64,000 nucleotides of DNA. Origin: Lyticum sinuosum. Its GTDB lineage: Bacteria > Pseudomonadota > Alphaproteobacteria > Rickettsiales > Midichloriaceae. This document shows, piece after piece, positions 17,580 to 26,748 of the stretch (positions within the stretch are counted from its first letter, which is position 1; each line of letters starts with the position of its first letter). The stretch spans positions 1-64,000 of the forward strand of contig NZ_JARGYU010000003.1 in assembly GCF_034471385.1 (NCBI RefSeq). The letters run 5' to 3'. The notes under the pieces are model-generated. The model was not told where the DNA came from, ran no database searches, and saw only the letters and a program-made list of their open reading frames with translations. A program made the translations under genes and the position numbers.

Positions 17580-19493
17580 ATGAATTATCTTTTTTTATTG
17601 AAGAAAGCTTTTTTTGATGCTTTTAATGAAGAATTTCCAAATTTTAATCATAATGAATTAAATATACTTTCTATATTAAATTTTGAAGTACCAAATGATA
17701 AAAAATATGGTGATATATCATCGAATTTAGCAATGTTATTAGGAAAACATTTAAAAATGTCACCAATAACTATTGCTAAAAAGATATGTAATTCTTTACA
17801 GAAGTATTATATAAAAATAAAACAAGCAACATATGTTACACCAGGTTTTATCAATATAATTTTTACTGATGAATTTTGGACTGATATTTTAAAAATTATC
17901 AATGAAACTTCATATGATGACTATTGTATATCAAAATTTGGTGATAATCAAAGAATTAATATAGAATTTGTTTCTGCTAATCCAACTGGTCCACTTCATA
18001 TAGGACATGCACGTGGGGCTATATATGGAGATGTGCTAGCAAACATATTAGAACAATGTTCTTATGAAGTTGTAAGAGAATTTTATATCAATGATGCAGG
18101 TAAACAAATAGATATTTTAATTGAGTCTTTATGGATACGTTATCAGCAAATTTGTGGTAAGGAAGTTGAATTACCTGAAAAATGTTATCCTGGTGAATAT
18201 CTAATAGAAGCTGCAGAGTATTTGAAAGATCAATATAAAGACATAGAGAATTATATTTTATGTAATATTAAAAATAAATCAGAAAAAGAAGAGAATTATA
18301 ATAATATAAAAAATAAATTATTACGTGATTTTATACTTAATAAAATGCTAAATGATATCAAGAGTGATTTAGCAGAAATTGATGTTTATCATGATGTTTT
18401 TATTTCAGAAACTGATGATATTTCAGAAAATATTTCAAAAACTATAGATATTTTGCAGGAAAAAAATCTTTTATATAAAGGAGTATTAGAAAAGCCTAAA
18501 GGTGAATCAGATGAAGATTGGGAACCAAGAGAACAATTATTATTTAAATCCAGTATGTTTGGTGATTCTAGTGATCGTGCTATTTGTAAAAGTGATGGAA
18601 CACAAACATATTTTTTATCTGATATAGCATATCACAATCATAAATATCAAAGAAATTTCTCAAAAATGTTGGTAGTTATGGGTGCTGATCATATAGGATA
18701 TATAAGTAGGTTAAAAGCGGCTGTGTCTGCAATAAGTGATAATAAAATTATTTTTGAAGTTATTATCACAGAGCTTGTAAATTTATTCAAAAATGGAAAG
18801 AAAATTAAAATGTCAAAAAGAGCTGGAACTTTTGTGACTTTAAGGGATGTTGTAGATGAATTAGGAAAAGATATTTTACGATTTTCCATGTTGTGGAGGA
18901 AAAGTGATACTCAATTTGATCTTGATTTTGCTAAGGCAAAAGAAATGTCTAAAGATAATCCAATATTTTATATACAATATGCTCATACTAGAATATTTTC
19001 AACCATTAGACGTGCTGTTGATGATGGATATTGTGATAATGATGAATTTATTATTCAAAGTTTTGAAGAGAATATTAAACCTTATAAAGATAAAATAAAT
19101 AATGAATATATAACTACTGATACTAGTAATATTCAAAAAATAAAAAGTAATAAAAAAATATATCAAAAATATTATTTTTATCCTAGAAAAAATATAAATT
19201 ATACTCTTATTAATAATTTTGCAAAAGATCTTATCCATAAAATTGCACAATTTCAACAAATTATAGAAAAATCAGCTATTACATTAGAACCACATAGATT
19301 ATCATATTATTTATATAATCTTGCATCAGAAATCCATATATTATGGAATTTAGGTGTTAATAATTCAGAAATGCGTTTTATTACAGATAATAAAGAATTA
19401 ACAAGAGCACGCATATCAATATTATTTGCTGCGGCAAAAACTTTAGGAAAAGGATTACAGATAATGGGAATAAAAGCATTAACTATAATGTAA
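17580..19493 (+). CDS. argS: Arginyl-tRNA synthetase
   Basis: Class I synthetase that charges tRNA-Arg. The HIGH signature is in SANPTGPLHIGHARGA, and the KMSKS loop is KMSKRAGTFVTL. The N-terminal Add-1 domain (DKKYGDISSNLAMLLGK) and the C-terminal DALR anticodon-binding helices are both present. At 637 residues it is longer than E. coli ArgS, partly through a Lys/Asn-rich insert near residues 500-535. The start at 17580 opens directly with the expected MNYLFLLKKAFFDAF. A foreign methyltransferase fragment begins 17 bases after its stop. Confidence 0.96.
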   Translation: MNYLFLLKKAFFDAFNEEFPNFNHNELNILSILNFEVPNDKKYGDISSNLAMLLGKHLKMSPITIAKKICNSLQKYYIKIKQATYVTPGFINIIFTDEFWTDILKIINETSYDDYCISKFGDNQRINIEFVSANPTGPLHIGHARGAIYGDVLANILEQCSYEVVREFYINDAGKQIDILIESLWIRYQQICGKEVELPEKCYPGEYLIEAAEYLKDQYKDIENYILCNIKNKSEKEENYNNIKNKLLRDFILNKMLNDIKSDLAEIDVYHDVFISETDDISENISKTIDILQEKNLLYKGVLEKPKGESDEDWEPREQLLFKSSMFGDSSDRAICKSDGTQTYFLSDIAYHNHKYQRNFSKMLVVMGADHIGYISRLKAAVSAISDNKIIFEVIITELVNLFKNGKKIKMSKRAGTFVTLRDVVDELGKDILRFSMLWRKSDTQFDLDFAKAKEMSKDNPIFYIQYAHTRIFSTIRRAVDDGYCDNDEFIIQSFEENIKPYKDKINNEYITTDTSNIQKIKSNKKIYQKYYFYPRKNINYTLINNFAKDLIHKIAQFQQIIEKSAITLEPHRLSYYLYNLASEIHILWNLGVNNSEMRFITDNKELTRARISILFAAAKTLGKGLQIMGIKALTIM

Positions 19494-19510
19494 AAATTAT
19501 TTTTCATAAA

Positions 19511-19715
19511 AATCCATATACTAAGAATCCACATAATAATAATATTATAGAAATAGGATGTGGTAGTGGTATTATAGGATCTATTTTAAGAAAAAAAATG
19601 ATCTTTAACTTATTAGTAGGTTTTGATTATTGTCAAAATGATATATTATTAGCTCATAATAAAAATTTAGGAAATATATACAATGAATTAATTTTTATAA
19701 ATGATATATTTAAAG
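19511..19715 (+). repeat. Perfect 205-bp copy of a methyltransferase gene segment
   Basis: Every base of 19511-19715 matches 14866-15070, inside the TPR-methyltransferase gene, including the SAM motif I codons. The copy is on the same strand, 4.6 kb away, without a start codon and followed by AT-rich sequence. The perfect match means the duplication is very recent or is being kept uniform by gene conversion. The rest of the spacer to 19844 has nothing recognisable. Confidence 0.95.
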
Positions 19716-19844
19716 AAAGATATTAAAATTAAAGATATTAAAAAGAATTAAAAAGATATTATTTAAATTAATAAATTTTAATATAAAGTATAATATATTT
19801 TAATTTTTTAAGAATTAATTTTTCTAAAATCTTAATTTCCTAAA

Positions 19845-20549
19845 CTAATTTCCTAAATATATTTTTTTTACAAAATCATCATTTTTTATATTATCAGAAT
19901 TACCTTGAGCTATAACTTCTCCTTTATACATAACATAAGCTCTATCAACAATTGGTATAATATCTTTAACATTATGATCAGTTATCATTATTCCTGTTCC
20001 CATTAATGCAAGTTTTTTTATAAAAATTCTTAAATCTTCAACAGTAATAGGATCAAGTCCAGTTGTTGGCTCATCTAACAATATGTAAGAAGGGTTTAAT
20101 GTCCAACAACGTGCTATTTCTACTCTACGGCGTTCACCACCTGATAATAATCTACCTTTTACATTTGATAAATGATTTATTTTCATTTGTTGCATGATTT
20201 CATTGACTTTCTGATCACGATTTTTTTTAGGATGATTATTGATCTCTAGTGGAATCATAATATTATCATAAACTGTAATATCTTCAAAAATAGAACTTTC
20301 TTGAGAAAGATATGCTATACCACACTTTGCTCTTTGTGCTAAATCTAATTTTGTTATATCTTTATTATCTAATCTAATAGTTCCACTATTTGGGAATATT
20401 AATCCAGCTATAATGTAAAAACTCGTTGTTTTACCGGCTCCATTTGGACCAAATATACCAACTATTTCTCTTTTTGAAACTTTAAAGCTACAAGAATTAA
20501 TAATAATTTTATTTCCTTCTATTTTTGTTAAATTATTTGCTATTAGCAT
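19845..20549 (-). CDS. lptB: LPS export ABC transporter ATPase LptB
   Basis: Cytoplasmic ATPase that powers lipopolysaccharide transport with LptF/G/C. It shows Walker A GPNGAGKTTSFY near residue 36, the Q-loop region AYLSQESSIF, signature LSGGERRRVEIARC, Walker B YILLDEPTTGLDP and the switch ITDHN. At 234 residues it has the normal length, and the LptB subtype is supported by LSGGERRR and by ITDHNVKD. No lptA or lptC is adjacent. Its first 18 codons, with upstream sequence, are copied twice between this gene and slt. Confidence 0.93.
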   Translation of the reverse strand: MLIANNLTKIEGNKIIINSCSFKVSKREIVGIFGPNGAGKTTSFYIIAGLIFPNSGTIRLDNKDITKLDLAQRAKCGIAYLSQESSIFEDITVYDNIMIPLEINNHPKKNRDQKVNEIMQQMKINHLSNVKGRLLSGGERRRVEIARCWTLNPSYILLDEPTTGLDPITVEDLRIFIKKLALMGTGIMITDHNVKDIIPIVDRAYVMYKGEVIAQGNSDNIKNDDFVKKIYLGN

Positions 20550-21060
20550 TATTATATATATATTATATTAATTTAATTATATAATATTAGATTATATAAT
20601 ATTAGAATTATATTCTATACTATATTCTATACTATATTTACTATTTACTATTTTTTATATAGATTTTTTATTTTTTATATAGATTTTTTATTATACTATT
20701 AATAATAATTTTATTTCCTTCTATTTTTGTTAAATTATTTGCTATTAGCATTATTATATATATATTATATTAATTTAATTTATAATATTAGATTATATAA
20801 TATTAAAATTATATTCTATACTATATTTACTATTTACTATTTTTTATATAGATTTTTTATTATACTATTAATAATAATTTTATTTCCTTCTATTTTTGTT
20901 AAATTATTTGCTATTAGCATTATTATATATATATTATATTAATTTAATTTTATAATATTAGATTATATAATATTAGAATTATATTCTATACTATATTTAC
21001 TATTTACTATTTTTTATATAGATTTATTATTTTTTATATAGATTTTTTATTATACTATTC
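20499..21060 (-). repeat. Three-copy tandem duplication of the lptB/slt junction
   Basis: A segment running from lptB codon 18 through the lptB upstream region to the last codons of slt is present three times. The lptB copy start is near 20499, the next units begin near 20699 and 20868 (169 bases apart), and the last unit runs into the genuine slt end near 21060. Each extra copy joins the first 18 codons of lptB to the last nine codons of slt, giving 27-residue chimeric frames at 20668-20751 and 20837-20920. Translation of these is unknown. Confidence 0.85.
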
Positions 21061-23270
21061 ATATTTTCTTTATAAAAATAATTATAACTCTGATAATTAG
21101 CAATATTACGTTTTATATATTCTCGTGTTTCTCTATACGGGCACTGTTCAATTAAATTAACTAAATCATCTATATTTTTGATATTTTCAAACTCATTAAT
21201 CCAAATTCGATTATTTAAACCAGATATTCTTCCAGGACCTGTATTATAAGCAGCTAGAGCTCCTGATATCGTTTTGAACCTATTAAATAACTCGTCAAAA
21301 TAATTAATACCATAAACTAATCCACTATATATATCACCATTAGAATAATCATCAATTAACTTATTATTATTAGGAGAAAATTTTGCAATAACTTGCATAG
21401 GTCCTATAGCATTATTCTTGCTTTTTGCTGCATAATTAAATTCACTTTCTTGTCTTATAATTGAAAAATATATATTTTCTGGAAGTAATCTTGAGTCTGG
21501 TATCTTATATGGACGCAAGAAAGATATTGGGATTACACCTCTACCAGATGATTGAAGTCTATTGCTAATTTTTACAACAATAGTGTAATTCTTATTTTTT
21601 AGAAAATATTCTATTATTTTTTTCCAATTTGATATATTTTTTTGATTAACTAACCATATCATAATTCTTTCAGATTCTCCAAAATTTTTAGCTTCATAAA
21701 GTAATTGAATGCTAAATAATGCCAATTTATAATCAGTATTTTGATTTTTTGTAATATTTTTATTATTATTTACTATAAATATAGGATCTGCTCCACTTTT
21801 TGTGGAATTTATATTAATTTTCTTTTCAATATTCTTTGTTTTATTATCATATAGTGTAAATTCCGTACTAAAATAATTATCCCAAGTCGTTTTATTTTTC
21901 TTAAAGTTGCTTTTTATTTTTGTATTTTGTGTATTATGTATTTTTGTTATTGCATCAAATGCACAATAGCTGTAAAAATTGACTCCATAACTTGCAGATA
22001 AGTACAAATATTCAATGACTTTTTGATTATATATATCTATTTGATTATGTTTAAAATTTATTTCTTTAGAAATATTTTTATCTTTTAAGTACTTAAATTT
22101 TTTCGTATTTTTTAATTTTAATATATTATTTTTTTCTTCATTTATTTTTTGTTTATATGCTTGCGCCAACCAGAACAAGATTTGTGTTTTAGAATTGCTA
22201 TTTTGAGTTAAATGATATGCTTTATTTAAATTATTTATAATATAATCAGATTTAACTTTTAGTTGTATTCCATTATATGCATATAACCAATAATAGTTAA
22301 AAATATCATCTTGAGATTTCGGAATAGTAGTATTATTTAAAATTTTATATGCTGATGCAAAATCTTTATAAAGCATTGCACTTCTTATTGTAATATGAGA
22401 TAAAGACCAAGAATTAGATATTAATCTTGATATTAATGTTGGTTTTGACACCAATCTTACAATTTCTTTAACTGCATCTAAATCGTTGTATTTAAGTCTA
22501 TTTCTTAAATAGTATAGATACTCTATATTCTCAGTATTATATATATTACTTCTATTATTTACTATATGAGGTTTTGATATTATTTCTTTATTAGAAATAT
22601 ATTTAGATAATTTTTTGATTAATTCAATTTTTTCATTTCTTGTATTCTGTGGTAAAAGATATGCTAATTCTAGAGCTTTATCATGTTTAAGTTCTATAAT
22701 TAAACTATTAATTTTATCAAGTAGTTCATTAATAGTAATAAAATTATATTGCAAAAGTATACTAATAATATTTCTTGATAAATCCATTGATTTCCAATTT
22801 TTTACATATAATTTATTCCCAGTAATAATATCAAATAATACTTTACCATTATTAGTTTCAGGGTCAGTATTTTTACGATAAAGAAATCTTTTTATACTTT
22901 CTTTTGAATGAACTTTAATATCTATATTATTTTCAATGACTGAAGCATAAGATTCAAGAAATGGGAAGTTCTTAATATATTCTAATGTCAAATCAAGATA
23001 ATTTTTTTGTTTCTTATTTTTATATACTATATTAATAAATCTACCTAAAATAGTTGGTAAATCATTATAACTATTTTTTTTTATACTTTTTATATCACCA
23101 TATGTTATATTATTACTATAATTAAGTTGTATTTTGTACTTAATAATATCAGTTCTATTAGGTGATGGAAGTACATCTTCAGAAAAAATTTTATTTTCAT
23201 TTATAGGATTATTATAAGCAATAATAAGTATGAATATAATGATAAGTTTTAATATTTTTATTTTATTCAT
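21027..23270 (-). CDS. slt: Soluble lytic murein transglycosylase
   Basis: Periplasmic enzyme that cleaves peptidoglycan to 1,6-anhydromuropeptides. Residues 1-25 are a signal peptide (ILKLIIIFILIIAYN). The middle is a long helical superhelix region. The C-terminal SLT domain has the catalytic glutamate E608 in RQESEFNYAAKSKNNAIGPM, followed by GLVYGINYFDELF and ALAAYNTGPGRI. At 747 residues it is Slt70-like. The middle region carries Lys/Asn-rich inserts. The final residues lie in the tandem duplicated segment shared with lptB. Confidence 0.93.
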   Translation of the reverse strand: MNKIKILKLIIIFILIIAYNNPINENKIFSEDVLPSPNRTDIIKYKIQLNYSNNITYGDIKSIKKNSYNDLPTILGRFINIVYKNKKQKNYLDLTLEYIKNFPFLESYASVIENNIDIKVHSKESIKRFLYRKNTDPETNNGKVLFDIITGNKLYVKNWKSMDLSRNIISILLQYNFITINELLDKINSLIIELKHDKALELAYLLPQNTRNEKIELIKKLSKYISNKEIISKPHIVNNRSNIYNTENIEYLYYLRNRLKYNDLDAVKEIVRLVSKPTLISRLISNSWSLSHITIRSAMLYKDFASAYKILNNTTIPKSQDDIFNYYWLYAYNGIQLKVKSDYIINNLNKAYHLTQNSNSKTQILFWLAQAYKQKINEEKNNILKLKNTKKFKYLKDKNISKEINFKHNQIDIYNQKVIEYLYLSASYGVNFYSYCAFDAITKIHNTQNTKIKSNFKKNKTTWDNYFSTEFTLYDNKTKNIEKKININSTKSGADPIFIVNNNKNITKNQNTDYKLALFSIQLLYEAKNFGESERIMIWLVNQKNISNWKKIIEYFLKNKNYTIVVKISNRLQSSGRGVIPISFLRPYKIPDSRLLPENIYFSIIRQESEFNYAAKSKNNAIGPMQVIAKFSPNNNKLIDDYSNGDIYSGLVYGINYFDELFNRFKTISGALAAYNTGPGRISGLNNRIWINEFENIKNIDDLVNLIEQCPYRETREYIKRNIANYQSYNYFYKENMNSIIKNLYKK

Positions 23271-23549
23271 GTTATAATATTTTCTAATTTCTATTACTGC
23301 AATAATAATGTATAGATGTATAATATCTATATAAAAAAATATTTGGAGTAATACAATTATTAATATATAGAAAGTTTTTTAATTGAATTTATTGCTTTAA
23401 TAAAAATGATAAGAATTTAATTGGCTATTATTAGATCTGATAAAAATAGATATACAGACAAAAATTATAACAGTAAATAATAGATTTAATAGTAAATTGA
23501 ATTTTTACTTTGGGTTTTTATTCAACTATTTTATGTATAATTTTATATG

Positions 23550-23621
23550 TTTTTATAATGTTTTTTGTATGTTTTTTATGTGTTTTTTGTATGTTTTTAT
23601 AGTGTTTTTATAATGTTTTTT
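23550..23621 (+). repeat. Seven T-tracts phased at exactly 11 bp
   Basis: Runs of five or six T begin at 23550, 23561, 23572, 23583, 23594, 23605 and 23616, with units of TTTTTTGTATG type. Regular A/T tracts near the helical repeat are known to curve DNA. The array lies between the slt start and the end of the cyd operon and is the inverted counterpart of the array at 26675-26747. The remainder of the spacer 23271-23697 holds nothing recognisable. Confidence 0.85.
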
Positions 23622-23697
23622 ATATACTAATTATTAAAAAATTTTCTAATATTATATGTAATTCAGTTATTTTTTATTAAAAATTAGTTGCAATTTT

Positions 23698-23898
23698 TTA
23701 TATTAATTTGAAGAATAATTTTATAGGTAAAGTTATTATTATAATAGAAAAAACCCCAAAAATCCATAATATTATCATCCATATCCAATTTTCTACTTTT
23801 TTATTGAAATTTCTATTAGTTATATATTTATCAAATTTTTTAAGATTTTTTTTAAAAAAACGTTTAATTTTATTTATAATCTTAATAATTAACTTCAT
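23698..23898 (-). CDS. Small DUF2474-like membrane protein of the cyd operon
   Basis: A 66-residue protein with a basic N-terminus and one C-terminal membrane helix, NWIWMIILWIFGVFSIII. The W-x(5)-W-x(2)-G-V pattern resembles DUF2474 proteins, which often follow Cio-type cytochrome bd genes. It overlaps the 3' end of cydB by 17 bases, so translational coupling is likely. A CydX-like role in stabilising the oxidase is possible. The long basic N-terminal half is unusual and may be a lineage feature. Confidence 0.65.
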   Translation of the reverse strand: MKLIIKIINKIKRFFKKNLKKFDKYITNRNFNKKVENWIWMIILWIFGVFSIIIITLPIKLFFKLI

Positions 23899-25009
23899 CT
23901 TCTACTTTACCTTTAAAAACATAAAAAACATAAATTGTATAACATATTGCAAGTGGTAGAAACACCATTGTTCCCAATAAAGTTAGAGATAAACTTTCAT
24001 TAGAACTTGCCACATCTGCAAAAGTATAAGAATATGGAATAGCATATGGATAAACTGATGCCATAATTCCAACATATGATACTATTATTCCAATATAAGT
24101 TAAAAAAAATGGTTTAAAGTCTGTAAAATTAAATTTATTTAATTTAATATTTTTATTGACTAATAAATCAGTATTTTCTGCTAAATTATCAGAATTATAC
24201 TCATTTTTTTGATATTTTTTAGATAATATATATGAAATAAGATAAAAAATGATAGCAGATATAATTCCTGTAAATATCACTAAATTTTTTAATGGTAAGT
24301 CTATTAATTTTTGATTTTCATTATTAAAAACATAAATAGAACTATGCTTTATAGTGATCAGAATACCTGCCATTAAAGACATAATAGATGCGTATAATGA
24401 AGTCTTTTTTGCTATTATTTTTGCCCAATATGCGGTATCATTTTCACTTTTGGCAATTATCCAAGTTGAACCAAGAAGAACATAAATAATAGTTACACCT
24501 AAAGAGCTCATTATACTGAATGGAGATAACCAATCAAAAGCATCTCCAGAAAAATTACGTTGATTAATTTTAACTCCACTTAAAAATGCTCCAAAAATAG
24601 CTCCTTGAGATAAAGAAGCAGTTAGTGAGCTTATACTTAATACCCATTGCCATATCTTACGCTCATTTTTAGATGATTTATGCCAAAATTCTATAGCTGA
24701 ACCTCTCAGTATTAAACTGAATAGCATTAAGAAAATTGGAATATAAAAAGCAGGCATTAATATAGCAAAAGCTAATGGAAAAACTACAAATAATCCTCCT
24801 CCAGCTAAGACTATCCATGTTTCATTACTGTCCCAAAATGGCGATATTGAATTCATAAGACAATGATGAGATTTCTCTGATGGAGCATAAGGAAAAATAA
24901 TTCCTACTCCAAGGTCAAATCCATCAAGTAATACATAAACTAAAAGAGCTATTGCAATGAGTAATCCCCATGTGAGTGGAAGATTAATAAATTCACTAAA
25001 ATTAAACAT
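23882..25009 (-). CDS. cydB: Cytochrome bd ubiquinol oxidase subunit II
   Basis: Inner-membrane partner of CydA in the quinol oxidase. The start TWGLLIAIALLVYVLLDGFD is the family signature, followed by FWDSNETWIVLAGGGLFVVFP. Eight or so membrane helices are visible across 375 residues. A polar loop at about residues 265-290 is Asn/Lys-rich. It lies 11 bases after cydA and overlaps the small DUF2474-like gene, so the three form one operon. Confidence 0.96.
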   Translation of the reverse strand: MFNFSEFINLPLTWGLLIAIALLVYVLLDGFDLGVGIIFPYAPSEKSHHCLMNSISPFWDSNETWIVLAGGGLFVVFPLAFAILMPAFYIPIFLMLFSLILRGSAIEFWHKSSKNERKIWQWVLSISSLTASLSQGAIFGAFLSGVKINQRNFSGDAFDWLSPFSIMSSLGVTIIYVLLGSTWIIAKSENDTAYWAKIIAKKTSLYASIMSLMAGILITIKHSSIYVFNNENQKLIDLPLKNLVIFTGIISAIIFYLISYILSKKYQKNEYNSDNLAENTDLLVNKNIKLNKFNFTDFKPFFLTYIGIIVSYVGIMASVYPYAIPYSYTFADVASSNESLSLTLLGTMVFLPLAICYTIYVFYVFKGKVEDEVNY

Positions 25010-25020
25010 ATGATATTATT

Positions 25021-26367
25021 TTAAAAAATATTTCTTATTTGATTAATTTTTTCATCTGGAACTATTCCTTTATGAATAATTTTAGCCATATAATATATAC
25101 CTAAAATAAATAAAATTATATAAATCAATAAAAATACAGAAAGTGACCAAGATAATTGTCCTGCGGTAATTTGTGGAGATGCACTATCTATTGTTCTCAG
25201 AAGACCATAAACCGTATAAGGTTGTCTTCCTACTTCAGTAACAAACCATCCAGCAATTATTGCGATTAAACCTGATGGTATCATTAAAATCCAAAGTTTA
25301 TTAATAAATGTGGATTGACCAATTTTATTTTTTATCATCATAATAAAATTAATTATCATCATAAAAAAAATTGTAAAACCAATTCCAACCATAATTCTAA
25401 AACCCCAAAAAACCACATGAATTGGTGGTCTTTCTTCTTTTGGCCAGCTTTTTAAACCACGTACTTTCCCATTCCAACTACGTGTTAATATTAAGCTACT
25501 CAATTTATCAATTCCTATTTCATAATGATTAACTTCATTTTTTTCATCAGGAATAGCAAATAAAATTAAAGGGATTCCTTCTTTTGTCTCCCATAATCCC
25601 TCCATTGCAGCAACTTTTACAGGTTGATGTTTAAGAACATTTAAACCATGAGCATCTCCTGCTAATATCTGTAATGGTGAAAGTATTGATAATGCTATAG
25701 TTGCAAATTTAAGTAAGAATTTTCCTTCCTGTTGATGTCGATTTTTCCAAATGTAATATGCCCCAACTCCACCTAATATCATTGAAGTTGTTATATAAGA
25801 GGCTAGAAGCATATGTACTATACGATGTCTAAATGATGGATTAAATATTACATCAATCCAATTTTTAGCAAAAAAACGACCGTCACTGGCAATAAAATAT
25901 CCACTAGGTGTTTGCATCCAACTATTGGCTGAAATAATCCAAAAAGCCGAAAGAGCGGTACCAAATGCAACTATACATGTAGAAATAAAATGCATACGTG
26001 GTGAAACTTTATTCCATCCCCATAGCATAACCCCTAAAAAAGATGCTTCTAAAAAGAATGCGGTTAAAACTTCAAATCCTATTAATGGACCTATAACATT
26101 TGATATATGATCTGAAAATAATGACCAATTTGTTCCAAGTTGATAAGATAATGTAACGCCAGACACAACCCCTAATCCAAATCCAATAGCAAAAAATTTA
26201 ATCCATAAATGGTATAATTTAAAATATATTTCATTTTTAGTACGCAACCATAAAAACTCAATTATCGCTAAAAATAATGCTAATCCAATTGACATTGAAG
26301 GAAATATGATATGAAACGCTACTGTAAAAGCAAATTGTATACGAGCAAGCATTAATGTTGTAAACAT
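25021..26367 (-). CDS. cydA: Cytochrome bd ubiquinol oxidase subunit I (Cio type)
   Basis: Haem-carrying subunit that oxidises quinol and reduces oxygen. Visible are the N-terminal haem-ligand region RIQFAFTVAFHIIFPSMSIG, the helix HMLLASYITTSMILGG with the second histidine, and the conserved GWFVTEVGRQPYTVYGLLRT. The 448 residues mean a short Q-loop, as in the cyanide-insensitive (CIO) group. It is first in the operon cydA-cydB-DUF2474. This oxidase allows respiration at low oxygen and without proton pumping. Confidence 0.96.
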   Translation of the reverse strand: MFTTLMLARIQFAFTVAFHIIFPSMSIGLALFLAIIEFLWLRTKNEIYFKLYHLWIKFFAIGFGLGVVSGVTLSYQLGTNWSLFSDHISNVIGPLIGFEVLTAFFLEASFLGVMLWGWNKVSPRMHFISTCIVAFGTALSAFWIISANSWMQTPSGYFIASDGRFFAKNWIDVIFNPSFRHRIVHMLLASYITTSMILGGVGAYYIWKNRHQQEGKFLLKFATIALSILSPLQILAGDAHGLNVLKHQPVKVAAMEGLWETKEGIPLILFAIPDEKNEVNHYEIGIDKLSSLILTRSWNGKVRGLKSWPKEERPPIHVVFWGFRIMVGIGFTIFFMMIINFIMMIKNKIGQSTFINKLWILMIPSGLIAIIAGWFVTEVGRQPYTVYGLLRTIDSASPQITAGQLSWSLSVFLLIYIILFILGIYYMAKIIHKGIVPDEKINQIRNIF

Positions 26368-26497
26368 GTCTCGATAATGTATTATAATATTATAATAAAA
26401 CAGCCATTTTTGGCAGAAAATAGACTTTATAATATAAATTATAATTTAAATTTTTCTTTTCGTAAATAGAAAACTAATAAAAAAAAAGAAAAATAAT

Positions 26498-26521
26498 TAA
26501 TTTTATTAATTAATAAAATTA
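26498..26521. promoter_or_regulatory. 24-bp perfect palindrome upstream of cydA
   Basis: A perfect palindrome made only of A and T, centred between 26509 and 26510, in the divergent region between cydA and rsmE. It could be an operator, but in sequence this rich in A and T such palindromes also arise by chance. Confidence 0.25.
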
Positions 26522-26674
26522 TAATTAAATATACATTTTTTTGTATTATTTATTATTAATATTGATTATTTTGTGATTATAATATTTAAGATTGAATGAT
26601 TATTTGCTTATTTAAAACGAAATAAAAGACATATTAAATCATATATTTTACTAATTTATGTTTTACAACATCCT

Positions 26675-26747
26675 AAAAAACACTTAAAAAACATATAAAA
26701 AACACTTAAAAAACATATAAAAAACATATAAAAAACATACAAAAAAA
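26675..26747 (-). repeat. Seven A-tracts phased at exactly 11 bp, abutting rsmE
   Basis: Runs of six or seven A begin at 26675, 26686, 26697, 26708, 26719, 26730 and 26741 in units AAAAAACATAT or AAAAAACACTT. The spacing is exactly 11 bases throughout. The last tract ends one base before the rsmE ATG at 26749, leaving no room for a Shine-Dalgarno site. On the minus strand the unit matches the T-tract array at 23550-23621. Confidence 0.9.
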
Positions 26748-26748
26748 T

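Noticed and set aside
20668..20920. 27-codon lptB/slt chimeric frames as genes
   Set aside because: They are by-products of tandem duplication breakpoints; kept only as a finding.
26498..26521. Palindrome as a firm terminator for cyd or rsmE
   Set aside because: It lies upstream of both divergent genes, has no G or C pairs and no T-run; kept as a weak regulatory candidate only.
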